Shown: one piece after another, positions 38,304 through 46,750 of the stretch
How positions within the stretch are numbered: the first letter of the stretch is position 1
Layout: each line of letters begins with the position of its first letter
DNA from: Pontibacter indicus
GTDB lineage: Bacteria; Bacteroidota; Bacteroidia; Cytophagales; Hymenobacteraceae
Direction: 5' to 3'
Assembly: GCF_900156345.1 (NCBI RefSeq)
Contig: NZ_FTPP01000001.1
Span: 992,001 to 1,056,000, forward strand
Length of the DNA stretch: 64,000 bases
The notes under the pieces: model-generated
Told to the model about the DNA's origin: nothing
What the model saw: the letters and a program-made list of their open reading frames with translations, nothing else
Databases searched by the model: none
Translations under genes and position numbers: made by a program

Positions 38304-38504
38304 CTATAGTTCCTGCATGTCGAAGTCTTTGCCACGGCCATAGCGGAACAGGTCGTTCAGCAGGAACACATCCAGCGTATGCAGGTCTTTTACCAAATAG
38401 CTTCCCTCCTCTGGCATGTCCACCACCTGAAACTCGTAGCGTTCACCGTGGTTCTCCATCACATACTTTTTCCCTTTCCTCAGGTTGTCAAACGATATGG
38501 CCAT
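38304..38504 (-). CDS. Small hypothetical protein
   Basis: 66 residues from ATG 38504 (MAISFDNLRKGKKYVMEN), beta-rich, ending RYGRGKDFDMQEL. The longer frame to 38612 adds a poor upstream extension. It is convergent with the gene ending at 38301, two bases away. Function unknown. Confidence 0.6.
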   Translation of the reverse strand: MAISFDNLRKGKKYVMENHGERYEFQVVDMPEEGSYLVKDLHTLDVFLLNDLFRYGRGKDFDMQEL

Positions 38505-38598
38505 GCTGTTTGTTCTTTCTGTAAATTTTAAGCAAGTATAGGCAGCTTTCCGTTCAGTTCTTACCAGATAGGCTATCTTTACCGAAAAATAAGTGCAA

Positions 38599-39333
38599 AT
38601 GTTAGAGATCATATACGAGGACGAGCGCTACGTAGCGGTGAACAAACCGAACGGCTTACTGGTACACCGCACCCGCATAGCAGAGGAGAAAAAAGAGTTC
38701 GCCCTCCAGATGCTGCGCGACCAGTTAGGCTACCCTGTCTACACTGCGCACCGGCTCGACCGCGGTACCTCTGGCGTACTGCTCTTTGGCAAAGATCCGG
38801 AAGCGGTAAGTCCGATTGTGAAAGCATTTGAAGAAAAGCAGGTAGACAAGGTATATTATGCCATCGTGCGTGGCTATACTCCTGAAAAAGACACCATCGA
38901 CAGTCCCATTCGGCCTGACAAGGATCATAGGCACAAGGCGCCGCAAGAGGCCGTGACGCATTACGAGCGCCTGGCTACTGTAGAGTTGCCTATACCTGTC
39001 GGCCGCTACAGCACGGCCCGTTATTCGCTGGTGAAGGTGATGCCTGAAACGGGGCGCATGCACCAGATCCGGAAGCACTTTGCCCACATCCGCCACTACA
39101 TTGTGGGCGACAAACGGCACGGCGACTGGCGACACAACCAGATGTTTCGGGAGCAGCTGGAGTCCCCAATCATGCTACTACATGCAGCCGCACTGTCATT
39201 TACGCACCCTTTTCAAGAAAATAGTATTGAAATAAAGGCGCCGCTGCCCGCACATTTCGAGCGCCTGTGTTTTCAGTTTGGATGGGAGGAGGTGCTGCAG
39301 CAGGAGAGCTTGGCGCAGGAAACATTGCGCTGA
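38599..39333 (+). CDS. RluA-family pseudouridine synthase (TruC-like)
   Basis: 244 residues without an S4 domain. The catalytic block HRLDRGTSGVLLFGK holds the essential Asp, and GRMHQIRKHFAHIRHYIVGD is the RNA-binding end motif. The size and the early domain start (EDERYVAVNKPNGLLVHRT) resemble TruC, which modifies tRNA U65. Target by family only. ATG 38599 is used. Its stop abuts the stop of the convergent gene. Confidence 0.9.
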   Translation: MLEIIYEDERYVAVNKPNGLLVHRTRIAEEKKEFALQMLRDQLGYPVYTAHRLDRGTSGVLLFGKDPEAVSPIVKAFEEKQVDKVYYAIVRGYTPEKDTIDSPIRPDKDHRHKAPQEAVTHYERLATVELPIPVGRYSTARYSLVKVMPETGRMHQIRKHFAHIRHYIVGDKRHGDWRHNQMFREQLESPIMLLHAAALSFTHPFQENSIEIKAPLPAHFERLCFQFGWEEVLQQESLAQETLR

Positions 39334-39690
39334 TTAGGCAGAGCGGAGCATATGGCTCACCATTTCGAGTTGTAGCTGGGCGACAAAGGCATTGCGGGAG
39401 TCGGCGTTGAGGGCCGTGAGCAGGTAGGCCATCCGCGACAGGCGCCAGTCCTGTACCACCTCTCCATTTACGGAGCGAAACACCACTTTAAAGTTCTCTT
39501 GAAGCGGCACATGCATACAATTGCACACTTCTGTGGCCCGCTTTACCGCTTCGCTCAACTCCTTTAGGCTCTGGCAGCCTTGCTGCTCCAACAAATCGCT
39601 GGCGTAACAAGTCAGGTTGCTGTCGGTCAGGCTGTCAACAAAGCTATCGATCGGACCGTGGATATTGATGTGGTCGATGGTCATTAACAT
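39334..39690 (-). CDS. Small protein resembling the DinD/BRO-type N-terminal domain
   Basis: 118 residues. The segment DWRLSRMAYLLTALNADSRN (81-100) with the following AFVAQLQLEM resembles the LSRYACYLVVQNGDP...AGQ signature of E. coli DinD. The preceding segment ELSEAVKRATEVCNCMHVPL also fits the DinD helical region. The protein is much shorter than DinD (about 275 residues). The match was made by eye and needs a profile search. Alternative start ATG 39684. Confidence 0.45.
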   Translation of the reverse strand: MLMTIDHINIHGPIDSFVDSLTDSNLTCYASDLLEQQGCQSLKELSEAVKRATEVCNCMHVPLQENFKVVFRSVNGEVVQDWRLSRMAYLLTALNADSRNAFVAQLQLEMVSHMLRSA

Positions 39691-39720
39691 GGCATTCGGC
39701 TTAAAATTCCACTCTATTTC

Positions 39721-40647
39721 TTATACGCTGGCTGTCTTGCGCTGATGCAGTTCCCGGAGCCTTTCCATCAGGCCCCGCTCCTCTTCAGAGAGATGCACCG
39801 GTAGCTGCACTTCTATCCTTACGTACAAATCGCCGTGCTGGTCTGCTTTGCCGTACACGGGCATCCCTTTTCCGCGCAGCCGCAGGGTCTTGCCGTTCTG
39901 GGTGCCGGCTGGTATTTTGAGTTTGATCCGGCCGGTAAGCGTGCTCACCTGTACCTCGCCTCCCAATATGGCGGTATACATGTCGAGATTCAGTTTGGTG
40001 TGCAAATCATCGCCCTGCCGCTCAAAGCCGGGAAGGGGTTGCACCTGCACGCGTATGTACAGGTCTCCGGCGGTGCCACCGGCCGTAGCAGGCCCTCCTT
40101 TGCCTTTGATGCGGAGCACCTGGCCATCTGTCACGCCGGGCTTGGTGGTGATGCGCAGCTGCTGGCCATTAACGGTTAGCAGGCGAGAGGTGCCGCTATA
40201 TGCCTCCTGCAGCGTGATGAGCATCTCTGCTTCGTAGTCCTGGCCTTTGGGAGCGCGTCTGCCAGAGCGGAAGCCGCCACCCTGCTGCGAAAAGCCACCC
40301 CCGAAGAACTGCTCGAAGAAATCAGAAAAACCACTGCCTCCCCCGCCGAACATATCCCCCATGTCGCCTTCGTAATAGGTGCCGCCGGGCCTTCCCTGGC
40401 TTGGTCCCCCCTGCTGCTGGAAATGTCGCCAGTTGGCGCCCAATTCATCGTACTGCTTGCGCTTTTGCTCATCTCCCAACACCTCATAGGCCTCGCTGAT
40501 GTCCTTAAACTTTTCTTCGGCTGCTTTGTCGCCTTTTGTTTTATCCGGGTGGTACTTCTTGGCTAAAGCACGGTAGGCCTTTTTGATTTCGGTCTGGGAG
40601 GCAGACTTCGTGAGGCCAAGAATCTTGTAATAATCTTTATAGTCCAT
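39721..40647 (-). CDS. cbpA: DnaJ-class co-chaperone, CbpA-like
   Basis: 309 residues. J domain with HPD ([11 protein letters not shown]), a Gly/Phe-rich linker with [19 protein letters not shown], and the C-terminal peptide-binding domain ([40 protein letters not shown]). No CxxCxGxG zinc motif is present, which makes it CbpA-like rather than DnaJ. It would stimulate DnaK. ATG 40647 is the family start. Confidence 0.92.
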   Translation of the reverse strand: MDYKDYYKILGLTKSASQTEIKKAYRALAKKYHPDKTKGDKAAEEKFKDISEAYEVLGDEQKRKQYDELGANWRHFQQQGGPSQGRPGGTYYEGDMGDMFGGGGSGFSDFFEQFFGGGFSQQGGGFRSGRRAPKGQDYEAEMLITLQEAYSGTSRLLTVNGQQLRITTKPGVTDGQVLRIKGKGGPATAGGTAGDLYIRVQVQPLPGFERQGDDLHTKLNLDMYTAILGGEVQVSTLTGRIKLKIPAGTQNGKTLRLRGKGMPVYGKADQHGDLYVRIEVQLPVHLSEEERGLMERLRELHQRKTASV

Positions 40648-40656
40648 GCTTATAAA

Positions 40657-40720
40657 GGTATAAAAGTCAGTTACAGGTATAAAACGCAAACCTGCACGAG
40701 GGGTTAAGCAGGTATAAACC
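40657..40720. repeat. Cluster of AGGTATA motifs
   Basis: Three AGGTATA copies in about 65 bases (near 40657, 40675 and 40711), all on the plus strand, between the CbpA-like gene and the Pmp3-domain lipoprotein gene. Confidence 0.7.
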
Positions 40721-40753
40721 AAAAAGCACCACCCCTGGAGGCAGTGCTTTTGG
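40719..40753 (-). terminator. Hairpin terminator after the Pmp3-domain lipoprotein gene
   Basis: CCAAAAAGCAC pairs with GTGCTTTTGG around a 12-base loop. On the minus strand the stem ends in a TTTTTGG run. It lies about 22 bases beyond the stop of the gene at 40775. Confidence 0.65.
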
Positions 40754-40774
40754 TAAGTTAATTAGATACTGTCA

Positions 40775-41377
40775 TTAGATGGTGTCGGTCACCACTAGCA
40801 GAGCATAAATTACACCCGGAATCCAGAAGAGCAGCGTCAGGATAAGGCTGATCCAGAAAGTAGTACCGATGCCATCGTGCAGGAACACGGCCAGTGGCGG
40901 AAGCAGTACGGCCAGAATAATCTTGATGATGCTCAGATCACCTCCACGGTCCTGCTTCAGGGCTTCGCGCACTTCTCTCTTGAACTCCTTCTTCTCAGCC
41001 TTCGTCATGTTGGCGATGCGTTCCTTTGCCATGGCAAGGGCCTCAGCTTCCGTCATTGTCACCTCTTCTGCAGCTGCTGGCGCAATAGGAGCAACTTTTG
41101 GAGCTGGAGCAACAGCAGGGGCTGGCTTAGCAGCGCTTGCCTCCAATACCGGTTCTGCTACTGCTTTCTCTGTGGCTTTTTCTTCGGCAGCTGCCAGGGC
41201 TACTTCACTCAGAGAAATTTCCGGGGCTACTTCCTGCTTTGGGACAGGTTTTTTCATGTCGTTGTAAGGTGCCTGCTTGTGGCCGGCAAACTCATAGTAC
41301 TTGGCTGAGCTACAGGCGAACATCAGTTGCGCGGCTACTAACACAAATACCAGGTTAAGTAAACTTTTGATCTTCAT
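40775..41377 (-). CDS. Lipoprotein with C-terminal Pmp3/YqaE-type membrane domain
   Basis: 200 residues. A lipoprotein signal with lipobox MFAC (Cys about 22) precedes an Ala/Pro/Glu-rich linker (about 45-110), a charged helix and a C-terminal domain of about 50 residues (IIKIILAVLLPPLAVFLHDG) with two TM helices typical of Pmp3 (stress-induced hydrophobic peptides). This is a fusion, since YqaE/Pmp3 is normally a 50-60 residue protein. Function unknown. Confidence 0.82.
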   Translation of the reverse strand: MKIKSLLNLVFVLVAAQLMFACSSAKYYEFAGHKQAPYNDMKKPVPKQEVAPEISLSEVALAAAEEKATEKAVAEPVLEASAAKPAPAVAPAPKVAPIAPAAAEEVTMTEAEALAMAKERIANMTKAEKKEFKREVREALKQDRGGDLSIIKIILAVLLPPLAVFLHDGIGTTFWISLILTLLFWIPGVIYALLVVTDTI

Positions 41378-41518
41378 AGTTTTAGGTTTTAAAGGTATTT
41401 AAATAAAAAGATTGTTTCCTGATTAAGGATTGATGCTACATGGAGAATAGTGCTAAAGTTATATGCAAAACTCTTCATATATACCATACAGTACTGCATA
41501 AACGCGTATTTTGTTCTC

Positions 41519-42244
41519 CTAAATGGTGTCCTCGGATTGCGAAGCCTTGTTGCGGTCCACGACTTCCTGGAGTGTGAGCGCCAACAGCTTCTGTATTTCC
41601 TGCCAGCGGCCCCCACCCTGCTGCGGGAATTTCTGGTTTACTTCGAGCTCGATGCCTATGTACTCGTCAGCCTTAAACTTGCGACGCAGGTAGGTCGGGA
41701 AACCGTCGGCTATACCTAGGTATGGATAATTGAAGCGAATCAGCAAATCTTTGTCGGCTTTGTTTAGAGCGGTTTTCCATGCCTTGCTGTAAGCCTGTTC
41801 GTTTTTCCGTTTCGGGTCGTACAGGAGGCCGATGTCTGCCTGCCGCTCCTCACCGTTCAGGACGGGTGTGAAGGTATGCACAGCCACATGCAACACGCTT
41901 CTGCCTGCCGACACAAAATCTGACACCATTTGCTCCACTTGCTCCCGGTAAGGCTTGTAGTGTTTTTTCAGCAGGCGCTCCTTTTCAGTAGGCGGCAGCA
42001 ACTGGGTATAAGCAGAGAATAGTTTGGCATGATGGAGGGATCGGTTCAGCTCTACCAAAAGCCGGCTCGTCTCTGAAAAAAAGCCTACATCCGCTATAGA
42101 TCTCAGGGTATGATAAATTTCCAAAGCCCCGATATCGTAGCCCTGGTGTGTTTTAAGTATTTCTTCCTGCCCCTGAAAGAGTGGTGCATAGGCAGCGGGA
42201 ATCTGGTTACCTCCGTGTTCGCAGGTCAGCAGTAGTCTCAGCAT
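41519..42244 (-). CDS. N-formylglutamate amidohydrolase family protein
   Basis: 241 residues. TCEHGGNQIPAAY with the metal-binding His/Asp/Glu set, LVELNRSLHH and LHVAVHTFTPVL match the FGase family, which hydrolyses N-formyl or other N-acyl-glutamates. Its start overlaps the end of the GCS2 ligase gene by seven bases. As the last gene of a tight four-gene unit, it probably trims or recycles the product of the two ligases. Confidence 0.88.
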   Translation of the reverse strand: MLRLLLTCEHGGNQIPAAYAPLFQGQEEILKTHQGYDIGALEIYHTLRSIADVGFFSETSRLLVELNRSLHHAKLFSAYTQLLPPTEKERLLKKHYKPYREQVEQMVSDFVSAGRSVLHVAVHTFTPVLNGEERQADIGLLYDPKRKNEQAYSKAWKTALNKADKDLLIRFNYPYLGIADGFPTYLRRKFKADEYIGIELEVNQKFPQQGGGRWQEIQKLLALTLQEVVDRNKASQSEDTI

Positions 42245-43494
42245 GGTTTTTCAGGTATAAATACGTCGCCATTTTGCAGGCAACGGGAAAGGCTCAGGTA
42301 TACACGCTTTATGTCCTGCTCAGTTGGGTTCTCACCCATTGCTTCTACAATGCGCTTGGACAGGCAGCCGCGCGATAGGATGACGTTGAGGGCGTGGGCC
42401 ACATGTGGCTGTTCTTCGAGGTTGAGCGTCTCGGCTACCAGGTGCTTCCAAAGCTCGCCTACGGTGCAGTTATCCTTGCAATCGAAACCAAAGCAATCGA
42501 TAAAGTCACGGTCGTTGATCACGACTTCCTGGCCGCTGCGCACCACCTGCAAAAATAAATCCGACAAGCGGTTTTCGTCCCACTGCTTCAATTTGTCTAT
42601 ACCTACCCAACGCTCCGCTATCAGTGCCTGTATGGCCGCTACCACTGCTTGCAGCACGGCCAGGTCGGCCACCGGACTTTCCTGAATGTCGATGATGCGG
42701 ATTTCGATGGCACTGCGGTCGAAGCGGGCGATGGCACCGCGTGAGTTCAGGAATTCCTCCTGCAGCACGCCCTCCGGATCGTGTGGCGCCACAGCTTCAT
42801 ACATGCGATTCAGGATCTGCTCCTCGTAATCCTTTTGCGTGAAAACCGGCTCGGGCACCACCTTGCCGGCAATGGCCGGAATTCGGCCCTGGTTTTTACG
42901 GTATACCTCCAGGCGCGTGTCCAGCAAACCCGAAGCCTTGCCGTCCAGCACAGGCGAGGACGCAGCCAACGCAGGTATAAGGGGCAGCACCATCCGGATG
43001 GCCGCATGCAGCTTTCCGAACTCCTCATCATCACCAAAAGGCAGGTTCAGGTGCGTGCTTTGCAGGTTGGCCCAGCCGTGCCCGCGACAATCGAAGATAC
43101 GGTTATAGGCTTCGTACACGGCGTTGTGCTCGTGCGGCCAAAGTTTGGTCTCTTTGAAAGGATCCATCAAGGGGTGCGCTCCGGTCGGCAGCAGCATGGC
43201 GTTGTGCTTCTCGAGCAGCTGGTTGATCTTCCGGACGTGTTCCTGAAAATCGTTTTCCAAGCCGAGCAAGGTATGGGCAGGCGACTGCGTTTTGAGCTCT
43301 ACCACATGCAGCACCAACTCGTTGGACCAGGCCATTTTGCCGAACTCCACATCCGACACATAGGCGCCCACCTCGTCGTAGATCAACTGGTCTGTGATGG
43401 GCCGCACCTGCAGGGTGTCCCGGTCCACGATCATATACTCCATTTCCACGCCATAGCCTTCAAACAGGTGCAGCGTCACGGGTTTAGTACTCAT
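42238..43494 (-). CDS. GCS2-type carboxylate-amine ligase (glutamate-cysteine ligase family)
   Basis: About 418 residues. FEGYGVEMEYMIVD, HVVELKTQSPA, GTHLN-like STHLNLPFGDD and ARFDRSAIEIRIIDIQESPV match the GCS2 ligase superfamily, which joins an amino group to a glutamyl carboxylate using ATP. The start is ATG 43494 (MSTKPVTLHL); the frame overlaps the ATP-grasp gene end by 11 bases. It is not a canonical gshA, and its partner genes differ from glutathione synthesis. Confidence 0.88.
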   Translation of the reverse strand: MSTKPVTLHLFEGYGVEMEYMIVDRDTLQVRPITDQLIYDEVGAYVSDVEFGKMAWSNELVLHVVELKTQSPAHTLLGLENDFQEHVRKINQLLEKHNAMLLPTGAHPLMDPFKETKLWPHEHNAVYEAYNRIFDCRGHGWANLQSTHLNLPFGDDEEFGKLHAAIRMVLPLIPALAASSPVLDGKASGLLDTRLEVYRKNQGRIPAIAGKVVPEPVFTQKDYEEQILNRMYEAVAPHDPEGVLQEEFLNSRGAIARFDRSAIEIRIIDIQESPVADLAVLQAVVAAIQALIAERWVGIDKLKQWDENRLSDLFLQVVRSGQEVVINDRDFIDCFGFDCKDNCTVGELWKHLVAETLNLEEQPHVAHALNVILSRGCLSKRIVEAMGENPTEQDIKRVYLSLSRCLQNGDVFIPEKPC

Positions 43495-44959
43495 CTGTTT
43501 TAACGTTCTTGTTGTCATCTATGCGTTTCTTTATGGATTTAAGGATAGCGGTGTAAAGCTCTTTTTTGAGTATCTGGTCCTCGCAGCCGGCGTCGATGCT
43601 CGGGTTGTCATTTACCTCAATCACGTAGGCTTTGCCGTCTATCTCCTTAATATCCACTCCATACAGCCCGTTGCCGATCAGGTTCGCCGCTTTAATGGCC
43701 GTGTGCAGCACCACGAAGGGTACCTCTTCAAACGGCACCGTTTCATGATCCCCCTCTGTGTCGTTCTTCTTGCCGTTCCAGTTATAGATCTGCCAGTGTC
43801 CTTTGGCCATGAAGTACTTGCAGGCGTAGAGCGGTTGTTTGTCCAGAATGCCGATGCGCCAGTCAAAGTCCGTCGGGGTAAACTCTTGCCCGATGATCAA
43901 CTCAGAATCAGCCAGCATTTCGTCCAACTCACGCTGCAGACCTTCGCTATCCTTGGCCTTTACGACACCTTGCGAAAAAGAGCTGTCCGGTTTTTTGAGC
44001 ACGCACGGTATACCTAGCTCCTGCTCCACCAGCTCGCGGTTGTCTTTGTGGATGATCATGGTCTTGGGGATGGGCACTTTGGCTTTGGCAAGCAATTCGG
44101 CCAGGTATACCTTGTTGGTGCAACGCAGGATCGAGATCGGGTCGTCGATCACCACCAGGCCATCGGCATAGGCTTTGCGCGCGAACTTGTAGGTATGGTG
44201 ATTCACCGAAGTGGTCTCGCGTATGAAGAGAGCATCAAACTCGGCCAGCCTGCGGTAATCGTCTTTCGTGATCATCTCCACATAAAAACCCATGCCCTCA
44301 CCGGCCTCGACAAAGTGCTGCAGGGCCTTCTTATTAGAGGGCGGTTCTTTCTCGTTCGGATCGTGCAGAATGGCCAAGTCGTAGATTTTATTCCGGCCGA
44401 TCTTAGCACCCGAAAAGCGGTGTCGGGCAAAGTAAGATTTGGCAAAGCGCACCAGGTAGCGCCAGTGATGCTCCGGCACATCGTTGATCGGTATGGCCGA
44501 AATGCTCTGCAGCACCCACTCATCTTTGTAGACGAACTGGGCCCGCAGGAGCGGTGCCTGGAACAGGTCATGCAATTGCTTACAAAGCTTCTCGTACTTC
44601 TGAGCCACATTCTGACCAAAGTAAATGCTAAGCGTGAAGGACTTGGACCGCAGACTTCCCAGCGTTTTGTGGATCAGGTCGTTGAGCTCCACCGTGATGG
44701 CCCGCACGATGGTGGGACTTTTGAGGTCCTGCATGGTGGCCACGCTAGGTATAGGTTTGTGCCCGCGCGCCTCGGCCAACAGCGACACGTAGTAGCCGGC
44801 ACTCTGGTATTTATAGGAACGGCACAGGTTAAATATGCGGGCATTCTTGATGTCAGTATAAGTGGTATCGGTCAGATAAGTCTGCACATCCACTACTTCC
44901 ACGTCTTCAATCGCCACATCCCAGTCTTTGGGATTATCCACTACAACTATTTTTCGCAT
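43484..44959 (-). CDS. RLAN-domain RimK-like ATP-grasp ligase
   Basis: 491 residues. An N-terminal RLAN-type domain (about 1-180) precedes a RimK-like ATP-grasp domain: PKTMIIHKDNRELVEQELGI, the KKPDSSFSQGVVKAK glycine-rich loop, DFDWRIGILD, and the metal-binding end VIEVNDNPSIDAGCED. Such enzymes add amino acids to peptides or small molecules. It starts three bases after the C39-like gene ends. Confidence 0.9.
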   Translation of the reverse strand: MRKIVVVDNPKDWDVAIEDVEVVDVQTYLTDTTYTDIKNARIFNLCRSYKYQSAGYYVSLLAEARGHKPIPSVATMQDLKSPTIVRAITVELNDLIHKTLGSLRSKSFTLSIYFGQNVAQKYEKLCKQLHDLFQAPLLRAQFVYKDEWVLQSISAIPINDVPEHHWRYLVRFAKSYFARHRFSGAKIGRNKIYDLAILHDPNEKEPPSNKKALQHFVEAGEGMGFYVEMITKDDYRRLAEFDALFIRETTSVNHHTYKFARKAYADGLVVIDDPISILRCTNKVYLAELLAKAKVPIPKTMIIHKDNRELVEQELGIPCVLKKPDSSFSQGVVKAKDSEGLQRELDEMLADSELIIGQEFTPTDFDWRIGILDKQPLYACKYFMAKGHWQIYNWNGKKNDTEGDHETVPFEEVPFVVLHTAIKAANLIGNGLYGVDIKEIDGKAYVIEVNDNPSIDAGCEDQILKKELYTAILKSIKKRIDDNKNVKTDEY

Positions 44960-44962
44960 GAT

Positions 44963-45685
44963 TTATTCGTCGATGGGTTCAGCGTCCACTGGCTTTATGG
45001 CAAGCAGGTTGGCATCAAAAGTGGCCATGCCCAGCATAATGGAATTGAGCAGGTGCGATGCTTTCACCTCGTAGTAATTGTTTTTAAAGTAAGGGTTTTC
45101 TTTATAGGGGTCTGCCACCACAATCTGCTTCTGGTCGTCGGCAAAGCCACAGAGCACCACAAAATGCCCCATTGGGTAGCCGCGCACATCGTCGTAAATG
45201 GAGTTGCCCGCCTCGTCGCTCGTCTCGCGGGAGCTTTGGTACAAATAGGTGGCGCTGAGGCCGGTGAGCAGGGGAATGCCTTTCTCGAAATACTCGCGCA
45301 GCAGCCCTTTGGTCAGGTCCGTGCAGCGCAGCTCGCCTCCTCTTTGCAGAAAATCGATATAGGCCATGGTGGCCCGCCTGAACTTGGCGCCTTTCTTGAA
45401 CTCCAGTTGATTCTCCAGTTTTTCAATGATCTCGTCGTTGCTGAGTTGGAACCAGGTTGGATCAAAAATATGCAGATTGTAGGTATAGATGCGGGCTTTA
45501 TAACCTCGTTCCAGGGCATGACAAGCCAGTAGCACCTCCAGCGTACCGCCCTCGTCCAGATACGGTACTTCTTTGATTACCTCGCTCAGGGAGATGGAAT
45601 CGTTGAAATAACGGTATACCGCGTGCAGACTAGTGGGTCCGCAAGTGGAATCGTCGGGTTGCGTATGGATCTTGATCGGAATCAC
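44963..45685 (-). CDS. C39-like papain-fold peptidase
   Basis: 240 residues. The catalytic Cys about residue 15 lies in QPDDSTCGPTSLHAVYRYF, the His in GYPMGHFVVLCGF (about 174) and the Asp in VVADPYKENP (about 192), so the triad is complete. It has no TM export domain, unlike bacteriocin-processing C39 transporters. It heads the operon with the two ligases and the N-formylglutamate amidohydrolase. It may cleave a peptide precursor or the ligated product. Confidence 0.88.
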   Translation of the reverse strand: MIPIKIHTQPDDSTCGPTSLHAVYRYFNDSISLSEVIKEVPYLDEGGTLEVLLACHALERGYKARIYTYNLHIFDPTWFQLSNDEIIEKLENQLEFKKGAKFRRATMAYIDFLQRGGELRCTDLTKGLLREYFEKGIPLLTGLSATYLYQSSRETSDEAGNSIYDDVRGYPMGHFVVLCGFADDQKQIVVADPYKENPYFKNNYYEVKASHLLNSIMLGMATFDANLLAIKPVDAEPIDE

Positions 45686-45881
45686 AGGCAGCTTTTTTGT
45701 GTTGCACTTAAAACAGTGTGCCTGTTATACGCGGACCAGGAAAGAAGTTATCTGTATTTTAGAAAGAAGAAGTATGAGTATCTGGTAGGGCCGGCACCCT
45801 ATTTGCGTTCAAAAAAAGGTAGCTTATGTTGGGTAATATGAGCTGAAAACGTATCTTGTCTTATATTAAATCCTGTTGATT

Positions 45882-46568
45882 ATGAACTGGGCCTATCGAA
45901 TTACAAAACGTGATAAAGTGGCATTTGCGCTAGGTTCAGTGTTTGCTATCATCATTCTGGCTAACTGGTTTGCCAGCTACAGCATTGGGCGGGTGAGTAA
46001 CCAGTTCAGCGAAGTGTACCACGACCGACTGGTGCCCTCGCTGGTAATCTCGGATGTGATGGAACGCTCCTACCAAAACCGTCTGACGCTGGAAGACCAC
46101 ATCCTTTCCAGCGCTGCATCCGAGCACGATAGTCTGCACCAGTTGGTTACTGCCAATACAAAGGAGATTGAATCGCTTATCAACCAGTTCGCCAGAACAT
46201 ACCTAATTGAGCGCGAGAGTGTCGGTCTGGCAACCTATCAAAAAGAGTTTGCGAAACTCGTGGCTGTGCAGGACCGCATTCTGAAACTAAGCAGCGCGGG
46301 TGCGAAAGAAGAAGCGGAAAACCTGTACCGCACCGAAGGGCATCAGGCCTTCCTGCATTTGCTGGAGCCGCTGCATGAACTGATTAAGTTGCAGGGTGAG
46401 GTTGGTCAGGAATTGTACCAGTCAGCTGACCGACAGGTTAAAACGCTGAAAATACTCTCTTACTTGGTGATCGGCATGTCGGTGTTCATCGCCCTGCTGG
46501 TTGCCACGCTTCTGCAAGCCACCCGTAAGCTGAACAACATAAAACCACAGAATTTCGGATTGAATTAA
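45882..46568 (+). CDS. Stand-alone MCP four-helix-bundle sensor protein
   Basis: 228 residues. TM1 (about 12-32) and TM2 (about 190-212) frame a periplasmic helical domain with a PSLVISDVMERSYQNRLTLE block, the plan of MCP 4HB sensor domains. No HAMP or signalling domain follows: only about ten residues remain after TM2. ATG 45882 is preferred over TTG 45876. Partner unknown. Confidence 0.78.
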   Translation: MNWAYRITKRDKVAFALGSVFAIIILANWFASYSIGRVSNQFSEVYHDRLVPSLVISDVMERSYQNRLTLEDHILSSAASEHDSLHQLVTANTKEIESLINQFARTYLIERESVGLATYQKEFAKLVAVQDRILKLSSAGAKEEAENLYRTEGHQAFLHLLEPLHELIKLQGEVGQELYQSADRQVKTLKILSYLVIGMSVFIALLVATLLQATRKLNNIKPQNFGLN

Positions 46569-46750
46569 GTTGGGGAGTTTAAGAGTTTGAGAGTTTAGGA
46601 GTTTAAAATTTTGATCCTTTATTTAAACACTAAAGGCCTGCTGGTGCAGGCCTTTAGTGTTTTCGAGGTATAGCGACGATTATAATTTAAGAGAAAAGGT
46701 TGATAAGATTCAAACTCACAACTTCCCAAACTCTCTAACTCCTAAACTTA
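46567..46750. repeat. Inverted low-complexity repeat flanking a terminator
   Basis: The left part (GGGAGTTTAAGAGTTTGAGA from about 46572) and the right part (CCCAAACTCTCTAACTCC, about 46726-46743) are rough reverse complements around the perfect terminator at 46625-46662. The unit (AGTTTRRGAG) recurs three to four times per arm. The right arm reaches into the last codons of argH. Confidence 0.6.
46625..46665. terminator. Bidirectional terminator between MCP-like gene and argH
   Basis: A perfect 17-bp stem (AAACACTAAAGGCCTGC at 46625-46641, complement at 46646-46662) with the four-base loop TGGT and a T run on the plus side and A run on the minus side. It lies between convergent genes. Confidence 0.9.

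Noticed and set aside
44048-45532. 494-codon frame on the plus strand inside the ligase operon
   Set aside because: It lies opposite the ATP-grasp and C39-like genes, which have clear motifs and catalytic residues. The frame has no family-like features and is a shadow of the GC-skewed codons.
41519-45685. Bacteriocin (lantibiotic-type) cluster because of the C39-like peptidase
   Set aside because: There is no ABC exporter fused to the peptidase, no GG-leader precursor and no lanthionine enzyme. The ligase genes point to another chemistry.
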